Shown: in pieces, positions 15,819 to 21,690 of the stretch
Position numbering within the stretch: position 1 is the stretch's first letter
Layout of the letters: every line of letters starts with the position of its first letter
NCBI GenBank assembly: GCA_948760655.1
Contig: CAQBKK010000015.1
Coordinates: forward strand, 1 to 21,690
Length of the DNA stretch: 21,690 bases
Reading direction: 5' to 3'
Source of the DNA: an uncultured Bacilli bacterium
GTDB lineage: Bacteria; Bacillota_I; Bacilli_A; RF39; UBA660
Position numbers and translations under genes: made by a program
Notes under the pieces: generated by a model
Databases searched by the model: none
Seen by the model: only the letters and a program-made list of their open reading frames with translations
Told to the model about the DNA's origin: nothing

Positions 15819-16496
15819 TTATTCTGCCCCATCTTTTTTAAACACTTGAATAATTGTTTTAAAAAGTATTTCCAAATCCACTTTCAAGCTTTGAACTTTA
15901 CTATATTTTCTTTCTATAATCAAGCGATTATAAAAAGTTAAATTACTTCTTCCACTCGTCTGCCATAAACCTGTAATTCCAGGTTTGCTTACAACAATAG
16001 ATTTATAAAACTCGCCCATATCTTCTTTTTCGCGTGGCAAATATGGTCGATTTCCTACCAAACTCATTTGTCCCCAAAAAACATTTATAAATTGTGGTAT
16101 CTCATCCAAAGAAGTTCTTCTTAAAAATCTACCTACTTTTGTTATTCTAGGATCATTTTTTACTTTTTTATTTATAAAATATTCATTTCTAAATTCAGCA
16201 TTTGTTCGCATTAAATCCACCAATACTTTATCAGCATTCGGAACCATCGTACGAAACTTGTACATAGTAAATAATTCTCCATTTTTACCAATTCTCTTTT
16301 GCTTAAAGAATATACTCTTATAGTCTCTATTTATAATAGAGACTGCTTTTATAATAAAAGCAAGAGGAATAAGCAAAAGAATACCAAAGAAACCTACTAA
16401 AACATCAAAAATTCGTTTGAAAGCAAAATATAGTCCTCTACGTAAATGAATATTCGATTCAACTTTTTCACTTAATATCACACTTTCTGAATTCAT
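15819..16496 (-). CDS. cpsE: Initiating sugar-phosphate transferase (bacterial sugar transferase, PF02397 type)
   Basis: A monotopic phosphoglycosyl transferase that loads the first sugar-1-phosphate on undecaprenyl phosphate and starts each repeat unit. At 225 aa it is the short form, with only the catalytic domain as in PglC/WsaP, lacking the polytopic N-terminal part of WbaP. Landmarks: K27-R-I-F-D and the re-entrant helix (30-51), Q-K-R-I-G-K-N-G, Y-K-F-R-T-M (79-84), the catalytic D131-E132 in S-L-D-E-I-P-Q, S-L-V-G-N-R-P (145-151, N where P is common), and K-P-G-I-T-G-L-W-Q (171-179). ATG at 16496 follows GGAGG by 8 nt. It is the first gene of the capsule locus, with its own promoter, and contains a pair of adjacent inverted repeats. 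Confidence 0.93.
   Translation of the reverse strand: MNSESVILSEKVESNIHLRRGLYFAFKRIFDVLVGFFGILLLIPLAFIIKAVSIINRDYKSIFFKQKRIGKNGELFTMYKFRTMVPNADKVLVDLMRTNAEFRNEYFINKKVKNDPRITKVGRFLRRTSLDEIPQFINVFWGQMSLVGNRPYLPREKEDMGEFYKSIVVSKPGITGLWQTSGRSNLTFYNRLIIERKYSKVQSLKVDLEILFKTIIQVFKKDGAE
16322..16361. repeat. Two adjacent perfect inverted repeats within cpsE
   Basis: The first, 16322-16344, is AGTCTCTATT, three bases, AATAGAGACT (10-bp arms). The second, 16345-16361, is GCTTTTAT, one base, ATAAAAGC (8-bp arms, or 7 bp with a 3-nt loop). They touch with no gap and cover codons 46-59 (A-F-I-I-K-A-V-S-I-I-N-R-D) of the enzyme's membrane helix. In mRNA they would form two stacked hairpins about 135 nt after the start codon. 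No U-tract follows, so they are not simple terminators. Confidence 0.75.
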
Positions 16497-16523
16497 AACC
16501 TAATCCTCCAAAAACAACTACTT

Positions 16524-16546
16524 TTAAGCAAGTACAACTTACTTAA
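16524..16546 (-). other. Leader stem-loop before cpsE
   Basis: Arms 16524-16532 and 16538-16546 pair over 9 bp (one T-G wobble) around a 5-nt loop. In the transcript the stem is followed, after about six bases, by a short U-rich tract and then the GGAGG of cpsE. It lies inside the ~73-nt leader predicted from the promoter at 16576-16603 and could be a weak attenuator or a protein-binding hairpin. Confidence 0.4.
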
Positions 16547-16575
16547 ATTATCACACATACAATCAAATTGCCTAT

Positions 16576-16603
16576 AGTATAGCACAAATTTGACAAAAGT
16601 CCA
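16576..16603 (-). promoter_or_regulatory. Promoter of the capsule operon
   Basis: TGGACT (16603-16598), 16 bp, then TATACT (16581-16576) preceded by TG-C, an extended -10. The start would be near 16569. The 245-nt gap between cpsE and the upstream terminator holds this promoter, the leader hairpin, and a second TATAAT (16674-16669) without a clear -35; I see no small gene in it. Confidence 0.5.
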
Positions 16604-16678
16604 CAAAAATCGACTTTAATAATCAACTATCATTAAAAGGATACAAACAAAATACCCCTAGTACACTTATTATAACGC

Positions 16679-16715
16679 AAAAAACAAAAGAAAACTAGAG
16701 TCAGTTCTCTAGTTT
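16679..16715 (-). terminator. Intrinsic terminator after the DUF1292-like gene
   Basis: A 9-bp stem AAACTAGAG (16692-16700) with CTCTAGTTT (16707-16715), 6-nt loop, then a U-rich tract interrupted by single C and G in the minus-strand transcript. It closes the two-gene unit at 16742-19719 and separates it from the capsule operon. Confidence 0.78.
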
Positions 16716-16741
16716 AACTATCAACCATTTTATCCACGATT

Positions 16742-17059
16742 TTAGGCAGCTTTTCCTTCACTTTCAAAATCTTCTGAAGATTCATCCGCCATTTTCTTAA
16801 ATAAATTAAAGAATAAACGTGCAACGATTTGCTTTTCTTCTTCATCTGTTACAAGCTCAACGGCATCATTTCCATCTTCGATAACCCTTCTCACAATTAA
16901 CTGATTACTATCAATAATATTTTCATCCTTATCTACTTCAATCAAATAAAGGTATTTTTTATTTTCATGTACAACTTCCCCTGCTACCGTATAATCTTTA
17001 TCCTCAGTATCATTACCGATTGTTAAAATATCATACAATTCAATTTTTGAATTTGTCAT
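16742..17059 (-). CDS. DUF1292/YrzB-like small acidic protein
   Basis: A 105-aa soluble, acidic protein resembling the DUF1292 (UPF0473, YrzB) family: an N-terminal strand around Y-D-I-L-T-I, then the typical N-K-K-Y-L-Y-L-I-E (33-41), V-R-R-V-I-E-D (56-62) and an acidic D-E-E-E-K segment (72-76) leading into a helix. No function is established for the family. In Bacillus it neighbours housekeeping genes; here the ATG (17059) overlaps the 887-residue gene's stop as ATGA, a tight coupling that suggests the two products act together. The C-terminal end is longer and more acidic than usual (E-S-S-E-D-F-E-S-E-G). The family call rests on pattern only. Confidence 0.65.
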   Translation of the reverse strand: MTNSKIELYDILTIGNDTEDKDYTVAGEVVHENKKYLYLIEVDKDENIIDSNQLIVRRVIEDGNDAVELVTDEEEKQIVARLFFNLFKKMADESSEDFESEGKAA

Positions 17060-19719
17060 CTACTTTGTCCTCCTAACTCCTCTTCTATACTATCCATTGG
17101 AAAGAATCCTAATCCAACCAAATCATTGGCTCCTCTAAATCCAATAGCTTCTGCACCAGATAAAATACATTCTTCCCATTTTTTCTCCCATTCAGAATCC
17201 GTATTACTAATCCATACATAACTTCCATCATTTTTCTTAAAAAGAAACCCTGTCTGCGTAACCGTTTTCTCTCCAGTATACAACTTCTTTTCTGCATTCT
17301 CATCAAAATTTTCTAATTCCTTATAAGATCCTGATACATAAGTATCAGCCTTTAGTAAAACTTTTTGATTCATTCCTAAATTATCAACAGAATCTACTTC
17401 TAAATCATTAAAAGAAGTTATAACATTATCTCTCGTAAATTCTGGCATTCCTAAACTCTCTTGTTTTTCCTCTTTCTTTGCCATCACAGCATAATCATCC
17501 TTCTGTCGTTCCACAATTTTATCAACAAATTCCTTCTCTTCAAGAGAATCTTCCTCTACCATTTTATTTTGAGAAACTGTATTTTGCTCTGGAGAAAAAG
17601 GATTAGAAAAACCATATTTTTTAATAGCACCTTGTTCTTGGACTTCATTAATTGCATCAAACAAAGTTTTTTCTTCTTTTTTATTTTCTAACTTCGATAG
17701 AAGAGAATCAATCTTTTCTTGATTGACTTCACTAGAAGAAACAAATTTTCTTCCATACTTTTCTGCCATTTCTTTTTCAACTACATTATGCTGATGAGAT
17801 AATCCAAAAAACACAGCAGTAGTTGCAACAAGTACACCAACAAAACCAGCAGCAAAATAACAAGCATTTTCATCAATAAATTTCTTTAATTTAAGTGTAT
17901 TCTTTGCCTTTTTTACACTCTTAACGTTTAAAACATGATTTGCATTTTTAGGGAGCATTTCAAGCTCTGCTTTAATCTTTTTAGACATCCCCTCTAAAGT
18001 CAAAGCAACCCCTGAAACCTTAGCTGGTGATTCTTCATATTTTTTAAATAAACGAAGACAATTTCCAAGCGCTTTCTTCTTAACCGAATCACTATACTTT
18101 TTAGAACGAACAAAAGAATCTGGAGAAAAAGCTACTTTTAAATACGTACTTTCTAAATTTTTAGGAATGGATAACGATTGAATAAAAAACAATAAATTCC
18201 TAAATCTAGCATTTTTCTTCCCTCGATTTGCACGATATTGTTCTCGTCTTAATTTATGCAATTGCACACAAATTTTTTCTTTATCTGCACCACTTTCTTT
18301 CAAAGAACAAATTTTTTGATAAATCGCATCTTCTTTATCCGCATACTCTTTTTCCGTTCCGCAAGAAAAAGTAGCAATTTTATTCTTTCTTACTCCATAT
18401 TCTTCGTAGTATCTTTTAAATTTTTCAACATCTTCTGGCAATAAAAGATACGTCTTATCCTCTATCTCTATAGGAACTGCTTCCTTAATCTTTAAAGAAT
18501 TTTTGGCTCTTGTTACAAGACGCCCCATTTCTCTTTTCAAATTATTCATTTCAATTTGAGAAGTAACATAAGCTTCATGTTCTTTTTCATCAATCCCTGC
18601 AAATTGATAATAAGGAATGCCTTTTACACTATTTTTACTTTGCTTTTCCTCTTGTATTTCTTTTTCTACTTCCAAAGATACGCTTTCTACTTCTGCGTCT
18701 TTTTCTTTATCATATAAAAGCAATAAATCTTCCATTCGATTGCTAATGTTTCTATAACGTACTTGAAACCGACGCGGAATTTTTCTTTCTATTCCATTAC
18801 GAACAACTTTAATATATTCTTTTTCATTAGAAGCTTTCTTGGCTTCAATATTTTTTAAAATCAAATCCAAATAACGAATTTTCCTTGTCAAAGTTAACTG
18901 ATTAAAAAAATCTTCATCTACTTCTGTATCCTTTCGCCCTTCATCTGTATACTCCCTACTGCGAATAGAAACAGGTTCTAAAATGGAAGAAACAGAAGCA
19001 AGATACTCTTTTTGTTCTTTTCTTAAAATACTTTTACTTTCTTCAATTCGTTGTGCATGTTCTACATTTTTTTGTATAACCTGCATTCTATTAAATATAG
19101 CCTCAACTTCATTTTCTAAAGTACTTTTTATTTTCTCTAATTTTTCTTTTTCTAATTGACTCATAAAAGAATTGTTTAGACATGAGGTTCTATTCTCCAA
19201 AAACACAAAACTAGCCAACTTTAAAAAATCAGCATCTTCTCCTCGCATAGAAGTACTTTGATTAATAAAATTTTCCATATCCATTTTAAAGGTATCTATA
19301 CGATTAAAATGTTGTAAAAGCTCTTCCTTAAAAAACTTTTGTTTAAATTGTTCTAATCTTCGTTCTATTTGATTATACCTGAGAATACAAACAATATCTT
19401 TCCATTCCTCTTGAATTGCTTCTTTTGTTACCTCAAAATACTTATGCTTTTTTTGTAATAGGTACATGAAATAATACAAATACTCAAGTAAGTTCTTCTG
19501 ATCTTGAAAGTATTCATCAAGCTCTTGTGCAAATACAGTATTATTTAAAGACAAACGATATACTTGTTTTAGCTCTTCAAAAGTAGTAGAAACAACTTCA
19601 AAAAAACGATTAAAATCTGTTTCATCTACAGGAGAAATTTCCCCTGAAAGAATATCTTTTTCTAAATCCGTAATTTTCTGACGTAAAGGTGTCACTTTTT
19701 TATAAAAATCTGGGCTCAT
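17056..19719 (-). CDS. Large single-pass membrane protein with charged helical cytoplasmic region, unknown function
   Basis: I do not recognise this 887-aa protein. Residues 1-615 are rich in K, E, Q and L with many helical, coiled-coil-like stretches (for example 184-245 and 380-412) and no signal peptide. A single membrane helix lies at about 620-641 (YFAAGFVGVLVATTAVFFGL), flanked by lysines on its N-terminal side, so the long N-terminal part should be cytoplasmic and 642-887 external. The external part has an acidic, low-complexity linker (about 665-765), then a compact, probably beta-rich end (785-887) with several aromatic residues. A basic patch (485-560) could bind nucleic acid or lipids. 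ATG at 19719 follows GAGGGGAG. It lies 57 nt after pbpB with its own promoter and overlaps the DUF1292-like gene. A scaffold role at the envelope or septum is speculation. Confidence 0.8.
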   Translation of the reverse strand: MSPDFYKKVTPLRQKITDLEKDILSGEISPVDETDFNRFFEVVSTTFEELKQVYRLSLNNTVFAQELDEYFQDQKNLLEYLYYFMYLLQKKHKYFEVTKEAIQEEWKDIVCILRYNQIERRLEQFKQKFFKEELLQHFNRIDTFKMDMENFINQSTSMRGEDADFLKLASFVFLENRTSCLNNSFMSQLEKEKLEKIKSTLENEVEAIFNRMQVIQKNVEHAQRIEESKSILRKEQKEYLASVSSILEPVSIRSREYTDEGRKDTEVDEDFFNQLTLTRKIRYLDLILKNIEAKKASNEKEYIKVVRNGIERKIPRRFQVRYRNISNRMEDLLLLYDKEKDAEVESVSLEVEKEIQEEKQSKNSVKGIPYYQFAGIDEKEHEAYVTSQIEMNNLKREMGRLVTRAKNSLKIKEAVPIEIEDKTYLLLPEDVEKFKRYYEEYGVRKNKIATFSCGTEKEYADKEDAIYQKICSLKESGADKEKICVQLHKLRREQYRANRGKKNARFRNLLFFIQSLSIPKNLESTYLKVAFSPDSFVRSKKYSDSVKKKALGNCLRLFKKYEESPAKVSGVALTLEGMSKKIKAELEMLPKNANHVLNVKSVKKAKNTLKLKKFIDENACYFAAGFVGVLVATTAVFFGLSHQHNVVEKEMAEKYGRKFVSSSEVNQEKIDSLLSKLENKKEEKTLFDAINEVQEQGAIKKYGFSNPFSPEQNTVSQNKMVEEDSLEEKEFVDKIVERQKDDYAVMAKKEEKQESLGMPEFTRDNVITSFNDLEVDSVDNLGMNQKVLLKADTYVSGSYKELENFDENAEKKLYTGEKTVTQTGFLFKKNDGSYVWISNTDSEWEKKWEECILSGAEAIGFRGANDLVGLGFFPMDSIEEELGGQSR

Positions 19720-19745
19720 TTATACTCCCCTCTCATTTGGATTTT

Positions 19746-19774
19746 ATTATAGGCTATTATAAAGAAAATTGCAA
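19746..19774 (-). promoter_or_regulatory. Promoter of the 887-residue protein gene
   Basis: TTGCAA (19774-19769), 17 bp, then a perfect TATAAT (19751-19746); the start would fall near 19739, about 20 nt before the ATG. The promoter fills the gap after pbpB. No terminator is visible there, so pbpB transcripts may also run into this gene. Confidence 0.6.
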
Positions 19775-19776
19775 AC

Positions 19777-21690
19777 CTATTTTTCAAGATAGATTTCTAA
19801 AATAGATGTAATATCTATCAAACTACCAGCATCTATACTTGTTTTTACAACATTTCCATACCCATTTAAATGATAAGGAACCCCAAGTAAATTACAAAGT
19901 GTTACTATTTCATTCGTTGTATACCCTACTACATCTGGCATCACATAATGTATGGAATTTGTAACCAAAAACACCTTAGAACCTTTCAATACTCTCTGTT
20001 CTTTTAATGGATATTGATTAGTAACATAACTTCCATCTCCTAAAACAATAGGAACTAGCTCTTTACGTTTCAAATCATCAACTGTTGTAGTAACTTGACT
20101 CGTAATATAATGACTTAACTGAACCACTTTGCTTTCAGAAATTTCACTTAGAGAAACAATATTCATTGCTTTTGCCGTTTCCTCAACAATACTTCTTACT
20201 ACATTAGCAATATCAGAAGTTTCCCCCACAAACTCTTTTATAGCAATATAAATAACATATCTTGGTTCATCATATGGAAATAATCCAGCAAAACTTTTAA
20301 TATAATCATAAGGTCCATCCAAATAACCACCTTTAGGACTAGCAATTTGAGCAGTTCCTGTTTTTCCAATAATTGTCACATTATTGGGTGCAAATGCTTT
20401 ACTAGAAGAAAAACCATTATAAACCATATTATACATAAGCTCTTTTATTTTATCTGTTGTTGTCTTACTTACAATTTTACCCACTTCATTTCTTCCAAAC
20501 TCTTCTACAATTTCCCCGTTTTCATTTGTAATTTTAGAAACAAGATAAGGGCGAACCATCACACCATCATTAGCAAGTGTAGTTAAAGCTTGCAACATTT
20601 GTATAGGAGTAACCGTAATTCCTTGTCCAAAAGAAGCTGTAGCAAGTTCACTTTCATATAAAAAATTAATTTTTCCATCTAATTCTCCTGGAAGTTCAAT
20701 CCCTGTTGCAACACCAAATCCCAAAGATTCATAAAACCCCCTTAATTCTTTTGCTCCTAATTCTTTTGACAAAAGTGTTGCTGCAACATTGGATGAATAA
20801 GCAAAACCAGTATCAAAATCTATTTCTCCCCAACCAGCATTATTAAAATCTTTAATTTTTGTTCCATCTGAAAGTTCAATAGATCCAGACATATACTTAG
20901 CTTTTCCATCATACTTTCCTTTTTCTATTGCATCCATAAAAGAAAATATTTTCATAACACTACCTGGTTCATAAGTATAAGAAACCAAAGGATTTAAATA
21001 ATTCGTTAAATTTTCTCTTGTATTCAAATCAAAGGAAGGCGTATTATCACTCCCAAGAATGGCTCCTGTTTTTGCATCCATAACCGTTATAGTTCCCCAT
21101 TCAAAAGAAAAATTCTCCTCCAGCTGATGAATAGCATTTTTAATAATCAACTGAATATCTTGATCAAGCGTTAAATACAAATTTAAACCATTTTTACTCT
21201 CAACAATATTTGAAGGCGTATTAGGAATTTGGTAACCATACAAATCTTTTTGGTATTCCACCCAGCCATTCGTCCCTTTTAATAAATCATTATAAGAAGA
21301 TTCTATCCCCATTTCTCCATTAATTTCTCCTGTTTCATCTTCCTTAGCATATCCAAGAATATAAGAGGCATAATTACTAGAAGTATAATAACGCTTCGTA
21401 CTAGAAATAAAATCAATTCCTGGAAGATCTAGAGCAACAATCTCATTTTTCTTCGTTTCTGTAATTCCCCTTTTAAGTTCTATTTGATATAAATTTTCTC
21501 TTGATAAAAGTTCCAAAAGAGTAGCTTCATCCCGTTCTAAAATAGGTGCTAAAATTTTAGCTGTTTCTTCTTTATCTAATACATGCTGTGGATTTTCTAA
21601 ATCTTTGGTTCGACTACTAGCTAAATAAGCAATCACAGTATAAGAATTCATATCTACCGCTAAAGGATTCCCATTCCTATCATAAATAGT
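19777..21690 (-). CDS. pbpB: PBP2B/FtsI-type class B penicillin-binding protein with two PASTA domains, 5' end cut by window edge
   Basis: The septal transpeptidase of the divisome. The frame runs open to the window edge: 13 further codons precede the first internal ATG (21651) and encode T-I-Y-D-R-N-G-N-P-L-A, part of the class B dimerisation domain, so the membrane anchor lies outside. Counting from that ATG, active-site motifs are Y-E-P-G-S-V-M-K (SxxK), S-S-N-V-A (SxN) and G-K-T-G-T-A-Q (KTG). Two PASTA domains end the protein (about 505-566 and 567-624). The N-P-Q-H-V near the start, the G-G-Y-L-D-G after KTG and the paired PASTA domains match Bacillus PBP2B. In Bacillus this gene is directly followed by spoVD; here the SpoVD-type gene lies about 18 kb downstream. 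Confidence 0.92.
   Translation of the reverse strand, partial: TIYDRNGNPLAVDMNSYTVIAYLASSRTKDLENPQHVLDKEETAKILAPILERDEATLLELLSRENLYQIELKRGITETKKNEIVALDLPGIDFISSTKRYYTSSNYASYILGYAKEDETGEINGEMGIESSYNDLLKGTNGWVEYQKDLYGYQIPNTPSNIVESKNGLNLYLTLDQDIQLIIKNAIHQLEENFSFEWGTITVMDAKTGAILGSDNTPSFDLNTRENLTNYLNPLVSYTYEPGSVMKIFSFMDAIEKGKYDGKAKYMSGSIELSDGTKIKDFNNAGWGEIDFDTGFAYSSNVAATLLSKELGAKELRGFYESLGFGVATGIELPGELDGKINFLYESELATASFGQGITVTPIQMLQALTTLANDGVMVRPYLVSKITNENGEIVEEFGRNEVGKIVSKTTTDKIKELMYNMVYNGFSSSKAFAPNNVTIIGKTGTAQIASPKGGYLDGPYDYIKSFAGLFPYDEPRYVIYIAIKEFVGETSDIANVVRSIVEETAKAMNIVSLSEISESKVVQLSHYITSQVTTTVDDLKRKELVPIVLGDGSYVTNQYPLKEQRVLKGSKVFLVTNSIHYVMPDVVGYTTNEIVTLCNLLGVPYHLNGYGNVVKTSIDAGSLIDITSILEIYLEK

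Noticed and set aside
17109..17306. 65-codon minus-strand frame inside the 887-residue gene
   Set aside because: Out-of-frame shadow of the C-terminal domain with arginine-rich, unlikely composition and no start context.
20347..20586. 79-codon plus-strand frame
   Set aside because: Antisense to pbpB and without a ribosome site.
1..21690. Mycoplasma-type genetic code (UGA = Trp), considered because of the high AT content
   Set aside because: TGA ends several genes at positions fitting tight overlaps, Trp is encoded by TGG, and two PBPs plus an LCP enzyme show a cell wall.
1..21690. CRISPR array, tRNA or rRNA genes, insertion sequence or phage att sites
   Set aside because: I saw no spaced direct repeats, no cloverleaf or rRNA motifs, and no transposase or integrase reading frame. 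Short duplications at capsule boundaries could not be excluded by eye.

Overview
The window is a low-GC, gene-dense stretch in which every supported gene lies on the minus strand. It reads as Bacillota (Bacilli-like): it has pbpB- and spoVD-type penicillin-binding proteins, a Gram-positive CpsB/C/D phosphoregulatory system, an LCP ligase, a CIRCE operator, AGGAGG-type ribosome binding sites and ATG/GTG/TTG starts. TGA serves as a stop codon at several gene ends (for example 4048, 5565 and 17056), so this is not a UGA=Trp mollicute. I cannot name the species; an uncultured gut-type Bacilli lineage is a guess.

Layout in the direction of transcription (right to left). (1) 21690-19777: a pbpB-type (PBP2B/FtsI) class B PBP with two PASTA domains, its 5' end outside the window. 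(2) 19774-16679: a promoter, an 887-residue single-pass membrane protein I do not recognise, a 4-bp-overlapping small DUF1292-like gene, and an intrinsic terminator. (3) 16603-2649: a capsule/exopolysaccharide locus with promoter, initiating sugar-phosphate transferase, mid-operon terminator hairpin, rhamnosyltransferase-like GT2, two GT4 enzymes, Wzy polymerase, a second GT2-like enzyme, Wzx flippase, CpsA-type LCP protein, VanZ-like protein, and then two complete tandem CpsC-CpsD-CpsB modules separated by a terminator and a promoter. (4) 2592-1916: a possible 38-codon membrane mini-protein, then a CIRCE-controlled hsp20 gene with its own terminator. (5) 1880-1: a SpoVD-type class B PBP, its 3' end outside the window.

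How it fits together: CpsE loads the first sugar phosphate on undecaprenyl phosphate, four glycosyltransferases extend it, Wzx flips the unit, Wzy polymerises it, the BY-kinase modules (CpsC+CpsD, opposed by the PHP phosphatase CpsB) control chain length, and the LCP protein attaches polymer to peptidoglycan. Counting transferases suggests a repeat unit of about five sugars (inference).

The most interesting points are these. pbpB and spoVD, adjacent in the Bacillus dcw cell-division cluster, are about 18 kb apart with the capsule locus between them. The kinase/phosphatase module is duplicated and sits at the 3' end of the operon instead of the 5' end. An intrinsic terminator lies inside the operon with no evident promoter after it, which suggests attenuation or antitermination. 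Two perfect inverted repeats sit back to back inside cpsE. The 887-residue protein next to pbpB has no family I can name.
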